Below are positions 51,491 to 59,956 of a stretch of 64,000 nt of DNA, piece after piece. The notes beneath the pieces are model-generated. The model made no database searches and was not told the origin of the DNA. It was given only the letters and a program-made list of their open reading frames with translations. The stretch is taken from the NCBI GenBank assembly GCA_903840165.1, contig CAIMEY010000012.1:1-64000 (forward strand). The letters run 5' to 3'. Both the position numbers and the translations under genes were made by a program. Within the stretch, counting starts at the first letter, position 1. Every line of letters begins with the position of its first letter. Source of the DNA: an uncultured Myxococcales bacterium (GTDB lineage: Bacteria > Myxococcota_A > UBA9042).

Positions 51491-52465
51491 TTAGGGTTCG
51501 ATGGCGCAATACTTGGGAAAATCGCTGCCCAAGCCAGCCGTGGCGTAGGGGCTGACGCCATCCTTCCAAGCGTGGTTGAGCACGAATTTCAACGCAAAAT
51601 CAGGACCTTGAGGTGGAACTGTGTGTCCCAGGCCGTGATTGCAGGCGAGCACGAAGTGGCCATCCTTGCGCAAATCGGCCCGCAGTGTCGCTGTTGCCTG
51701 ATTGAAGTCTACCAAACCGTTGGCAAATTGATCTGTATCGCCGCCCCAGGCAGTCAGGACCGGTAGGTTGTAGGTCGGCGCGAGGTAGGGCAACACATTG
51801 TCAATAATTCCGCCGCTAAAGGTCACAGCAGCGGCCAAGTAGTCCGACCGATGCATCAGCAGCCATGTCGACCAAAGGGCGCCGGCTGAGAAACCAATCG
51901 TATACACACGCGATCGGTCGATTTGCCACTGCTGATCGAGGCAGGCCAGCGTCGTGTCGAACAGGGCAGCGTCTGGGTCGCTATTGCCCGTGGAACTCCA
52001 TGTAAATAAGCCAGGAGTACAGCCGGGCACCGCATCTTCCTGGTAGCAGGCCTCGGGCACGATGATGGTCACGTCACTAGCGACCGCGCGCGTCTTGGCG
52101 CTGAACCCGGCAGAGAAGTTGGATGCGGTGTCTCCCAGGCCATGCCAGAGGAAAATCACGGGCTTACCTACCGGATCAGCTGGCGGAAATACGCGAACGT
52201 GGCGCGTGAAGCCACCCGCCTGAATCGCAATGCGTCCCGTCTGCAGGTTGGGGCAGCCGGCGACCTGAATCGGCGCCGCTGGGCCGGAAGTTCCTGTATC
52301 AACAGCTGTATCCGCTGCACCAGTGTCGGCCGTCGAGGCGTCGGACTGCGCGTCAGCTGTGACAGCGGAGTCGGTGACCGATCCAGATGTGCCAGAATTT
52401 GCAGCACAACTGGCCAGTAGCCACGCAATGGCGACAAAGCGAATTCGCAACACGGCAGACCTCAT
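51491..52465 (-). CDS. LpqC/PHB-depolymerase-like esterase lipoprotein
   Basis: This 324-residue lipoprotein has the signal FVAIAWLLASC and a long Ser/Thr/Asp/Ala linker (residues 22-65). The catalytic domain is a serine alpha/beta hydrolase. VIFLWHGLGDT is the oxyanion segment, YTIGFSAGALW the nucleophile elbow, WGGDTDQF carries the likely Asp, and GLGHTVP the His. The layout is like LpqC, feruloyl esterase or extracellular PHB depolymerase. The likely role is extracellular or envelope ester hydrolysis. The ATG at 52465 lies directly before the signal. No partner genes are seen. Confidence 0.83.
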   Translation of the reverse strand: MRSAVLRIRFVAIAWLLASCAANSGTSGSVTDSAVTADAQSDASTADTGAADTAVDTGTSGPAAPIQVAGCPNLQTGRIAIQAGGFTRHVRVFPPADPVGKPVIFLWHGLGDTASNFSAGFSAKTRAVASDVTIIVPEACYQEDAVPGCTPGLFTWSSTGNSDPDAALFDTTLACLDQQWQIDRSRVYTIGFSAGALWSTWLLMHRSDYLAAAVTFSGGIIDNVLPYLAPTYNLPVLTAWGGDTDQFANGLVDFNQATATLRADLRKDGHFVLACNHGLGHTVPPQGPDFALKFVLNHAWKDGVSPYATAGLGSDFPKYCAIEP

Positions 52466-52600
52466 CGTGGCTCAGAATTCCTCGTGCATCTGCCCAACCG
52501 ACTGGCTTGGCAGCAACCCAGTGCCTAATCTGCCGGTTTGGCGGCGTGGTTGCAACCCCAGGTAGGGGCGGGCAGGCGCTGTCGGGCCAATTCGGGCGGT

Positions 52601-52649
52601 GATGGGAAATTCACCTTACAGAATAATGAGTAACGGGCTTGCTATACAA
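52601..52649 (+). repeat. 49-base direct repeat, copy A, with GCTTG-CTATA-CAA element
   Basis: This copy matches 52747-52795 at 39 of 49 positions. The last 19 bases, TAACGGGCTTGCTATACAA, are identical. TGCTATACA within it reads as an extended -10 pointing right. The opening GATGGGAAATT is also shared in part, so the conserved area is longer than a plain -10. The core GGGCTTGCTATACAA also occurs at 33831. Confidence 0.6.
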
Positions 52650-52740
52650 CGCTTTTCGTCCTTGCCCGCAGTTTCGCCAAGCCGCCCCCCTGGCCCGCTT
52701 CTGCCGAGCCGCGCGGGTCCGCCTGGCGGGGCTGGTTTTT
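52650..52740 (+). ncRNA. Possible small RNA between the two repeats
   Basis: Starting just after the promoter-like repeat A, about 90 bases run to a GC-rich hairpin region (AGCC...GGCT arms around 52707-52733) followed by TTTTT at 52736-52740. A promoter, a short body without an ORF and a terminator-like end suggest a small RNA. No family is recognised and the call rests only on this arrangement. Confidence 0.25.
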
Positions 52741-52746
52741 GGGCTT

Positions 52747-52795
52747 GATGGAAAATTAGGGTTGCAGAACAAGAACTAACGGGCTTGCTATACAA
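52747..52795 (+). repeat. 49-base direct repeat, copy B, with GCTTG-CTATA-CAAGC element
   Basis: This is the second copy of the repeat at 52601. It ends in GGGCTTGCTATACAAGC, with the inverted arms GCTTG and CAAGC around CTATA. A transcript from it would run antisense into the 3' end of the gene at 52809-53765. Confidence 0.6.
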
Positions 52796-52808
52796 GCGAT
52801 TTTGACCG

Positions 52809-53765
52809 TCAATTCCACATCCGCACGCCCACCGTCGGCCCGCCGAATGCTTCCTCGCCGATCCACAGCTTGTCGTAGCCGCCGTAGAGTTCGAAGCGCC
52901 CCAGCACAAGGCCCAGCGTGCCTCGCGCGCGAGCGACAAAGGCTTGGCCGACGGTGCCTAGATCGCCTCGAAAGCTGAGTACCACGGGCTGTACGGGGTA
53001 AAAATCCATAGCATACAAAAAGTTAATGCCATACTCATTGCCAGTCGGGTCGACCATGGCCCGCAGCCCTAGGCCGGTGCGGAACTGGCTATTGGGTCCT
53101 TGGGCAAAGACCATGCTGGCATCAATGCTGCCAATCCAAAGAGAATCAACGGCTTTTCCGCTCGGGTCCCCAACGGGAAGTTGCTCGCGCAGCAGGGACC
53201 AGTCGGTGCCGATCTCGACGCGGCTGTTGGTCGATAGCAGGGCTGAAAAGCCAAATCGGTTGATAGTACTGCTGATCAGCGCGCCTTCCGCGGAAAGCCG
53301 TAGCGCTGCTGAGTGCCCTAGGACAGATTGGCCCGCGGGCGCTTCTCCAGCGGCGGGTAGCGACGGGCCCGTCACGCCGTCGATGCGCACGTAGCCGTCG
53401 ATGCCGTTCTCGTAAGGAGCGCCGGGGAATGCGTAGGTTCGGCTGTAATCGTCATCAGTTATCGCATGCGGTGCCCAAAACGGCGAGACCAGCGCGCGCA
53501 GGAAGAACCACGACCACGGGTCGAATCCATAGGCGTAGCTGTAGCTATAGCCATTGCCAGATCGATAGCCGCCGCCCGTTCTTAGGCTCGAGGAACTGCC
53601 ACCGCGTCCGCTTCCTGAGGACGATCGCGAGCTACCGTGCGCAGAGGAGCGCGCACCGCCGACGTGACCGGCCCAGGCGATCGGGCTCAATGAGACGCCT
53701 GTCAGCATGCAAGTGAGGAAAAGTACCGAGGTTATTGCGGTTTGGCGAGTGCTTCGGTGGCGCAT
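52809..53765 (-). CDS. Hypothetical exported beta-rich protein
   Basis: The 318-residue product has a signal peptide (SVLFLTCMLTGVSLSPIAWAG), then a Ser/Gly/Arg low-complexity region (residues 33-60) and a Tyr-rich patch. The remaining 220 residues are beta-rich with alternating hydrophobic positions, such as INRFGFSALLSTNSRVEIG and FRTGLGLRAMVD. They end in VRMWN, whose penultimate Trp is of the kind seen at the C-terminus of outer membrane barrels. I read it as a possible outer membrane protein, but no family is recognised. AGGGG eight bases before the ATG at 53765 supports the start. A promoter-like repeat lies just beyond its 3' end and faces it. Confidence 0.72.
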   Translation of the reverse strand: MRHRSTRQTAITSVLFLTCMLTGVSLSPIAWAGHVGGARSSAHGSSRSSSGSGRGGSSSSLRTGGGYRSGNGYSYSYAYGFDPWSWFFLRALVSPFWAPHAITDDDYSRTYAFPGAPYENGIDGYVRIDGVTGPSLPAAGEAPAGQSVLGHSAALRLSAEGALISSTINRFGFSALLSTNSRVEIGTDWSLLREQLPVGDPSGKAVDSLWIGSIDASMVFAQGPNSQFRTGLGLRAMVDPTGNEYGINFLYAMDFYPVQPVVLSFRGDLGTVGQAFVARARGTLGLVLGRFELYGGYDKLWIGEEAFGGPTVGVRMWN

Positions 53766-54055
53766 GAGTTCGGCCCCTGTGCGGCAGCAACGTTGTCCGC
53801 AGCTTCTGCCTTGGCAACGCGCCACGGCCCAGGTGCATTCAATCGCAGTCGGCGACCCATGTCACCCGTCCCTCAGCCCATAGGCCCGAATTCTGCCCCA
53901 GTGGACGCCGCGGCGACGTGCGACGCAGCCTTGGCCCATGCGCGTGGCGTCCGAGCGCGGATGGTCGTACAGTGGCGACCCTGATCCCGCTGCAGGCTAT
54001 GGCCCCGCGGGGTTGCAGAAACACGTTTCAGATTAAACTGTTGTGAGCACCATTG

Positions 54056-54742
54056 ATGATGAAGCTCGCCTCCGGAATCTACGCCATCCTCGACACCGAC
54101 CGCCTTGGCTGGACGGATGCGTCGATGATTTCCTCTCATTTCAGTGAGTTAGATCAGTACGCAACGGCTGCTGCCGAGGGCGGTGCCATCGCCGTTCAAC
54201 TGCGCTGCAAGACGCTCCCCCTGGGAGATCCCGTTCGTCTTCAAGCTGTTCTGCGCCTGACCGACCTTGGGTTGCCGGTCCCCCTGCTGGTGAACGATGA
54301 CGCGGAGCTCCTGCAGCACCTCAAGGCCCCGGCAAATGTCGGCCTGCATCTCGGTCAAAATGATGCAGATCCAGCTAGTTGGCGACGTCGGCTTGGCGAT
54401 CGGTTGGCGATCGGCCTGTCCACCCACAATCTGGCTCAAGTCGTCGCTGCGCAAGGTAAATCTTTGAACTATTTGGGGTTTGGTCCGATTCGTTCGACCG
54501 TGAGCAAGGCAGATGCCGATGCCGTGACAGGATTCTCTGGGCTGCGCGCCGCGGTGCACGCGTCGGACCTGCCGGTCGTTGCGATTGGCGGTCTTGAACT
54601 CTCTGATATTGCTGCGATTTCACAGACGGGTTGCCATGCCGCAGCCGTTATCGGTGCCTGGCTCGGCCCGTCTGGCAGGCCGTATTCCCCGGCTCAGTCG
54701 GCCGCTGCGATGCGGGAACTCGTAGCCGCTTGGCGCAGTTGA
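54056..54742 (+). CDS. thiE: Thiamine-phosphate synthase
   Basis: This 228-residue TIM-barrel enzyme joins the pyrimidine (HMP-PP) and thiazole phosphate to make thiamine phosphate. Family marks are VQLRCKTL (normally QLREK, so the Glu is replaced by Cys), VNDDAELL, GLHLGQND, GLSTHNLAQ, YLGFGPIRSTVSK and VVAIGGL. Start codons TTG, ATG and ATG follow each other at 54053-54061; the exact one is uncertain and only a weak GAG site precedes them. I see no TPP riboswitch in the upstream region. prmC begins 60 bases later on the same strand. Confidence 0.87.
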   Translation: MMKLASGIYAILDTDRLGWTDASMISSHFSELDQYATAAAEGGAIAVQLRCKTLPLGDPVRLQAVLRLTDLGLPVPLLVNDDAELLQHLKAPANVGLHLGQNDADPASWRRRLGDRLAIGLSTHNLAQVVAAQGKSLNYLGFGPIRSTVSKADADAVTGFSGLRAAVHASDLPVVAIGGLELSDIAAISQTGCHAAAVIGAWLGPSGRPYSPAQSAAAMRELVAAWRS

Positions 54743-54802
54743 CAGCGGTAGCAGAAGCGGCGACAAGGCCGCTCACGTCGCCGGCATTCGGCGGAGGGCC
54801 CA

Positions 54803-55759
54803 ATGACCGAAGCCTGGACCATCCAGCGTTTGCTCCTGTGGACCCGCGATTGGCTCGGGCAGAAAGGCGTTCAATCTCCGCGTGTTGATGCTGAGTTGAT
54901 GCTCGGCCACGTGCTGGGACTGCGGCGGCTCGATCTGCTGCTGCGCTTTGATCAGTCGGTTTCGCCTGAGGAGTTGGCGCGTTTCAAGGCCATGATTCAG
55001 CGCCGAGCCCGCAGCGAACCTGTTGCGTATATTCTTGGGACTAAAGGCTTTTACAGCATTGACGTCCTTGTGACGCCCGCCGTGCTGGTGCCTCGTCCGG
55101 AGACCGAAGTCCTGGTCGATCGTTTGCTGGCCTTCCTCAAGTCGCCTGAGGCGCCCGAAGGTCCGGTGCTCGATTTGTGTACGGGCAGTGGCGCGATTGT
55201 TCTAGCAGCCGCCCATGAGCTGCGTACGCCGCCAAAACCGCAGCGAAAACCTAATCTTGACTTAGATGCACCGCCCAGCGTGCCCCAGGTTCAAGCCCAA
55301 GCGCCGTTGGCCTGGACGCGCGCATTTTGGGCGACGGACCTCAGTGATGAAGCCCTAACCGTGGCGCGCAAGAACGCAGATGTGTTAGGCATTCCCGTTG
55401 CCTTCCTCCAGGGTGACCTCTTTGCGCCGTTGCCCGCTGGTCAGCGCTTCGCCGCCATCGTCACCAATCCGCCCTACATTCGCAGCGACGTCATGCCGAC
55501 ACTACCGCGCGATGTCCTTGGTTTTGAACCGTATTTGGCCCTTGATGGCGGCCCGCAGGGGATGGTTGTCCTTGCGCGGATTGCCGAGCAGGCGGCGCAT
55601 TTTCTCTTGCCCGGCGGCCTGTTAGCAATCGAACTGGGCAGCCGTGACCAAGGGGCCGCTGTTGTGGCACTTTTGGCCGATCACGGCTTGCCAGGAGCCT
55701 CTGTCGAGCAGATTCAAAGCGGTCCGACCTGTGCAGTTTTGGTGAATAAGTCCCTGTAA
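54803..55759 (+). CDS. prmC: Peptide chain release factor glutamine methyltransferase
   Basis: This 318-residue enzyme methylates the Gln of the GGQ motif in RF1 and RF2. The N-terminal helical domain has RVDAELMLGHVLGL, and the catalytic domain shows VLVPRPETEVLV, VLDLCTGSGAIVLAAA and the diagnostic ATNPPY-type motif as VTNPPYIRS. A Pro/Gln-rich insert (about residues 143-172) separates motif I from the next strand, making the protein longer than usual. GGAGGG four to five bases before the ATG at 54803 sets the start. The usual partner prfA is not next to it; thiE and an SDR gene flank it. Confidence 0.92.
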   Translation: MTEAWTIQRLLLWTRDWLGQKGVQSPRVDAELMLGHVLGLRRLDLLLRFDQSVSPEELARFKAMIQRRARSEPVAYILGTKGFYSIDVLVTPAVLVPRPETEVLVDRLLAFLKSPEAPEGPVLDLCTGSGAIVLAAAHELRTPPKPQRKPNLDLDAPPSVPQVQAQAPLAWTRAFWATDLSDEALTVARKNADVLGIPVAFLQGDLFAPLPAGQRFAAIVTNPPYIRSDVMPTLPRDVLGFEPYLALDGGPQGMVVLARIAEQAAHFLLPGGLLAIELGSRDQGAAVVALLADHGLPGASVEQIQSGPTCAVLVNKSL

Positions 55760-55774
55760 ATTCGGAGGAAGGGC

Positions 55775-56605
55775 ATGACAACGCCATTGGCAGAGGCCCA
55801 AACAGCAGAGCGCTGGGCCGTGGTGACCGGAGCATCGGCCGGTATCGGTGCGGACATCGCCCGGCAACTGGCAATGAATGGATTTCACTTGATTCTCTGC
55901 GCTAGGCGACAGGATCGTCTGGAAGCTCTGGCAGCAGAGTTGCGCGGTGGTCATCGCGTCCAGGTCGAATGTGCCTGTTTGGACTTGGGCTTACCAGGCG
56001 CGCCCGAAGAACTGCTCAACCGAGCGACGCGGCACGGTCGCCAGGTTCACGCCCTGGTCAACAACGCCGGTATTGGCCAGTGGGGCGAGTTGACCGGGCA
56101 GGAATGGTCGGGTCTGCAATCCATGTTATGCTTGAATATCAATGCATTGACCGATCTCTGCTGGCTCTTTGCCCGCCACATGCTAGCCCACGGGCAGCGC
56201 GCGTACATTCTCAACGTGGCCTCTATCGCCGCGTATCAGCCGGTGCCTAGCTTTGCCGCCTACGCTGCCAGCAAGAGCTATGTCCGTGAATTTTCGTACG
56301 CTTTAGGTCGCGAGTTGGACCCCACGGCCGTTACCGTGACCTGCTTGATGCCCGGGGGTACGGCAACGGAGTTCTTTGATCGTTTTGAGGATTATCGACT
56401 GTCGCCCTTGGCTCGGGCCACGATGCAAAGCGCTGAAGCCGTAGCCAAGGCTGGGGTCAAAGCGATGCTGCGCGGAAGGCCAGAGATTGTCAGCGGTTGG
56501 ATCAATCGCTTGGCTACTTTGTTTGCCGGTGTTGCGCCGCGGCGTCTCGCAGCCTGGGGTGCACGCTTGTCGGTGACGCCAGACCGCAGCAACCGCTTGA
56601 AATAG
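55775..56605 (+). CDS. Short-chain dehydrogenase/reductase
   Basis: This 276-residue NAD(P)-dependent oxidoreductase of the classical SDR type has the cofactor loop [12 protein letters not shown], the NNAGIGQWG motif, a Ser in [10 protein letters not shown] and the catalytic YAASK. The substrate is unknown; the [14 protein letters not shown] segment is of the kind seen in YqjQ/DltE-like members. GGAGG lies just upstream of the ATG at 55775. It starts 15 bases after prmC, so the two are probably co-transcribed. It is convergent with Cys-rich lipoprotein 3. Confidence 0.9.
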   Translation: MTTPLAEAQTAERWAVVTGASAGIGADIARQLAMNGFHLILCARRQDRLEALAAELRGGHRVQVECACLDLGLPGAPEELLNRATRHGRQVHALVNNAGIGQWGELTGQEWSGLQSMLCLNINALTDLCWLFARHMLAHGQRAYILNVASIAAYQPVPSFAAYAASKSYVREFSYALGRELDPTAVTVTCLMPGGTATEFFDRFEDYRLSPLARATMQSAEAVAKAGVKAMLRGRPEIVSGWINRLATLFAGVAPRRLAAWGARLSVTPDRSNRLK

Positions 56606-56647
56606 AAGCCAATAATCCGTCGCGGCAGTGGGTCTTTGGGCCCGCGC

Positions 56648-59600
56648 TTAGGGACAGGTCTGCAAAACGCGCAGTTCGTCCACCGCAACGCCAAAGGTGC
56701 TGTTGGCCACGCCGTCGCCGGTGTTGAACACAAACGATAGCTGAATCGTCTTGCCTACTTGTGCGCTTAGGTCGACGCTGATCTCCGTCCACGCCTTCAT
56801 CGTCAAGTTGGCCGCCGTCACCTTGGACCAGGGGGCCGGCGCGATGGCCACACCGCCCACCAGCACATTCACCGTCAAAATGTCATACGTTCCGCCGCCT
56901 TCTGTGTCCATGTACAGCCAAAACTTCAGGGTTGGCTTGTTCGAACCCGCGGCAATCGCAATCGTTGGGCTCAGCGCTGTGCCGTTGTTTGCGCCACTAA
57001 ACGCGTAATTTTGAACAGTTGGATCGCCGTAATACAGCACGCCCGGGGGAGTCTGCGCTTGGGTCGACGTCTTCCACAGTTGCCAGCCCTGTGTCGGAAC
57101 TCCCGTGCTGTTGGTGAAGGTCCAGCCCGATAAGCTCCCGCTATCAAAGGATTCTGCGTAGATGCTCGCCTTGCAGCAGCCAGGGGCCCCCGTGCTGGTG
57201 TACTTGCACACGCCGCCGACGCAGGTGTCCGTGGTGCACACATTATCGAAATCATTGCAGTCCCCGTTGACCTTGCAGCAGGTCGCCACGTGCAGGCATA
57301 GGCCAGCGGGGTTGCAACTGTCTTGGGTACAACTGTCAGCGTCGTCGCACTGCACGTTGGTGGTGCAGCAGCCGGCGATGTTGCCATGGCTGCACTTTCC
57401 GGCTTTGCACGTGTCTAAGGTGCAGACATTGCTGTCTTTGCAGTCGCCGTCAGCACTGCAGCAGTTGGCGACCAGGGCGTGTGCGCACTTGCCGGCGGTG
57501 CAACTATCTGTTGTACAACCATTTTTGTCGTCACAAGTGCTCGCGTTGGCGCAGCAGGTGGCGCTGTAGCTGCAGGTGCCGCCAAGGCAGATTCCGCTGG
57601 CGCAGGGCAGGGTTGTCGCACAATCGTTGGCCGTGGTGCAGCTCTTGGCCGCGCATTGGGCGCTGAGCTTGACGGCGTCCAGCCACAAGCCCGTTCCGCT
57701 GCTGGGCACGGCGACGCTGCCGGTGATCGTGGCGCGGACGATGAGCTTGACGGTGCTGCCGGCCAGAGGCGACAAGTCCAGCGATTGGGTTGTCCAAATC
57801 GTTGTATTTGCTGTGCTCTTCGCTGTGGCGAGCAACGTTGGCACGCCGGTTCCCGTGTCGATAAGCAGGTCGAATTGCCCTTGACCCGCCGGGGTGACAT
57901 CGAGGCGCCAGGAAATATCGAGCTGATAGGGCGTACCCGCCTGCAAGGCCAGCAGCGGCGAGGTTAACTCGGCGACCTGCAAGGTATTATTGCCCGTAAA
58001 GGTGTCGATGCCTGCCTTGGCGAAATTGGCCGCACCAGTGCCAGTCTTGAACGATTTTCCGCTCTTCTGCGCCCAAACGAAGGTGCCCGACACGGCGTTG
58101 GCAGTCCAGGCACCCAAGTCGCCCTCAAAGTCGCCTGAAATCAATGGGATTGGCCCGCCGGGCGTGACTTGGTGACCACACACGCCCTGAGCACCGCATG
58201 TGTCGGTGGTACACGCGTTGCCATCACTGCATTGGGCGTCATTAGCGCAACAAATACCGGTATGTACGCACTGATTGTCGACGCATAAGTCCGTGCTGCA
58301 AGCAATGCCGTCGTCGCACTGGCTTGCTTTGCTGCAGCAGCCGGCAATCGCGATATTGCTGCAGATTGCGTTGTTGCAGCTATCCTTGGTGCAGGGGTCC
58401 TTGTCGTCGCAGGTCATGCCGACGCCGCCGGTGCAAACGCCTTTGGCATCGCACGCTTCGCCCGAGGTGCAGTTGCTGCCGTCGTCGCAAGGCTTGAGCG
58501 TCGATTGGTGCTGACAGCCCAGCTTGTTGTCACAAGTGTCTAAGGTGCAAGTGTTATTGTCATTGCACACCACGACGGCGCCCGAGCAGGTGCCCAGCAA
58601 GCAGTCGTCGCCGACCGTGCAGGCATTGCCATCATCGCAGGCGGCGCCGCTGCCTTTGTGGACACAACCCATGATTGCATCGCAAGAATCCGTTGTGCAC
58701 GCGTTGCCGTCATCGCAGTTCTTGCTGATGCCCGTGCAGGCCCCCGCTTGGCAGATTTCCCCGCTGGTGCACGGGTTGCCGTCATCGCAGGCCTTGCCGG
58801 CCAAGCTCGTGTGCTGACAGCCGGCCTGTGCGTCGCAACTGTCGTCGGTGCAAGGGTTTTGGTCGTCGCAGTCGACCGGCTGTCCCTTGCAGGCGCTGGC
58901 GATGCAGGCCTCCATCGTCGTGCAGGCGTCGCCGTCGTCGCAGGCGCCTGCGTGAGCCTTGTGGCCGCAGACGCCGCCGTCCTTGCACGTGTCGTCCGTG
59001 CACGGGTTGCCGTCATTGCAGCTCTTGCCGGGCGAATAGCCGCTGCCGTCAGGCTTGCAGGCAAAAGCTTGATCTCCATTGCACAATCCGGCTTGGCAGA
59101 GAACCAACTGGCACTGGTGGTTGCTGTCGCAAAACTGGTTGCCCTGGCAGTCGTCGGCCGTGAGACAGGCCACGCAGACGCCGCCTTTCAAGTTGCAGAC
59201 TTGGGTGCAGTCCTTGCTGGACGAGCAGGGCACTGCCGACACGCATTTGTGATCGGTGCAGGCCATTTGGCTCCCACAATCGCCCGGTTGCACGCAGTCG
59301 ACGCAAACGCCCTGGCTCTTGTCGCAGACCTGCTTGCTGGTTTTGCACTCTAGGTCCGATTTGCACGGTACGCCGTTGATGCAAGCATGGCCCTGACAGA
59401 AGTCGCCCAATCCTCCACAATCACTGCTGGTTAGGCAGGTGACGCAGGAGAGCGATTGCAAGTCGCACACGCCGGCCAGGCATGGATGCTCGCCGTCGCA
59501 CGGTAGGGCGATCTTAGGACAACTGCCTGAATCTACATGGGTACAGCTGCCAGAACTGCTGCAGCTGTCGGTAGTGCATGGGTCGCCGTCGTCGCAGTTG

Positions 59601-59911
59601 CTGGCGTCGGTACAGCAGGTTTGGCCAATGCAGCCGGTCTCGGCCCCTACGTCTGTCGGCACTAGGCTGCCGTCGGTCGTGTCCGAAAATGCGCTGAGAT
59701 CACTGCTGACTTGGTCGCCGCCGTCGCTGGGGCTGCTATCGGTCGGTGTGACACCGGTGCCATCGTAGATGATGTGGTCTAACCCATAGCTATCGCTGGG
59801 AAAATAGTATGAGCCGGCGTAGCCCGCGCCTGCTGAGGAGCCGCAGCCAATGAGGCCGAACGCGGCAAGGCACGTACAAATGGCAAGAAATGGCTTGAAT
59901 CTCTTGGTCAT
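56648..59911 (-). CDS. Giant Cys-rich repeat lipoprotein 3 with two lectin-like domains
   Basis: The 1,087-residue product starts MTKRFKPFLAICTCLAAFGL and has a good lipobox (LIGC), then a Ser/Asp/Thr linker. About 16 C-D-D-G-N-x-C-T-x-D-x-C repeats and several C-x-x-C-L-T-x-x-D-C units follow. Between residues of about 600 and 770 there is a Cys-poor beta-sandwich domain (GDLGAWTANAVSG onward), then four more repeats. A second such domain (SGWTFTNSTGVPTQGW) extends to the C-terminus, ending in VDELRVLQTCP. They resemble MAM/galactose-binding jelly rolls, so carbohydrate or protein adhesion is plausible. GAGGG six bases before the ATG at 59911 supports the start. It follows the NACHT lipoprotein gene by 45 bases. 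Confidence 0.85.
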   Translation of the reverse strand: MTKRFKPFLAICTCLAAFGLIGCGSSAGAGYAGSYYFPSDSYGLDHIIYDGTGVTPTDSSPSDGGDQVSSDLSAFSDTTDGSLVPTDVGAETGCIGQTCCTDASNCDDGDPCTTDSCSSSGSCTHVDSGSCPKIALPCDGEHPCLAGVCDLQSLSCVTCLTSSDCGGLGDFCQGHACINGVPCKSDLECKTSKQVCDKSQGVCVDCVQPGDCGSQMACTDHKCVSAVPCSSSKDCTQVCNLKGGVCVACLTADDCQGNQFCDSNHQCQLVLCQAGLCNGDQAFACKPDGSGYSPGKSCNDGNPCTDDTCKDGGVCGHKAHAGACDDGDACTTMEACIASACKGQPVDCDDQNPCTDDSCDAQAGCQHTSLAGKACDDGNPCTSGEICQAGACTGISKNCDDGNACTTDSCDAIMGCVHKGSGAACDDGNACTVGDDCLLGTCSGAVVVCNDNNTCTLDTCDNKLGCQHQSTLKPCDDGSNCTSGEACDAKGVCTGGVGMTCDDKDPCTKDSCNNAICSNIAIAGCCSKASQCDDGIACSTDLCVDNQCVHTGICCANDAQCSDGNACTTDTCGAQGVCGHQVTPGGPIPLISGDFEGDLGAWTANAVSGTFVWAQKSGKSFKTGTGAANFAKAGIDTFTGNNTLQVAELTSPLLALQAGTPYQLDISWRLDVTPAGQGQFDLLIDTGTGVPTLLATAKSTANTTIWTTQSLDLSPLAGSTVKLIVRATITGSVAVPSSGTGLWLDAVKLSAQCAAKSCTTANDCATTLPCASGICLGGTCSYSATCCANASTCDDKNGCTTDSCTAGKCAHALVANCCSADGDCKDSNVCTLDTCKAGKCSHGNIAGCCTTNVQCDDADSCTQDSCNPAGLCLHVATCCKVNGDCNDFDNVCTTDTCVGGVCKYTSTGAPGCCKASIYAESFDSGSLSGWTFTNSTGVPTQGWQLWKTSTQAQTPPGVLYYGDPTVQNYAFSGANNGTALSPTIAIAAGSNKPTLKFWLYMDTEGGGTYDILTVNVLVGGVAIAPAPWSKVTAANLTMKAWTEISVDLSAQVGKTIQLSFVFNTGDGVANSTFGVAVDELRVLQTCP

Positions 59912-59956
59912 GTCCGCCCTCGGTGGTGCCCCAGCGGCAGCAGCGTTGTTCCGCAA

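Larger units (their letters stand above)
52466..52808. other. Intergenic region with two promoter-like repeats
   Basis: This 343-base region lies between the minus-strand esterase gene start and the end of another minus-strand gene at 52809. It holds two 49-base direct repeats spaced 146 bases apart and a GC-rich hairpin with TTTTT between them. These are annotated separately. No coding sequence is supported. Confidence 0.5.

Noticed and set aside
53766..54055. Possible TPP riboswitch before thiE
   Set aside because: I could not find the CTGAGA or the ACCTGATC...TAATGCCAGCG-type core in the region, only unrelated small palindromes.
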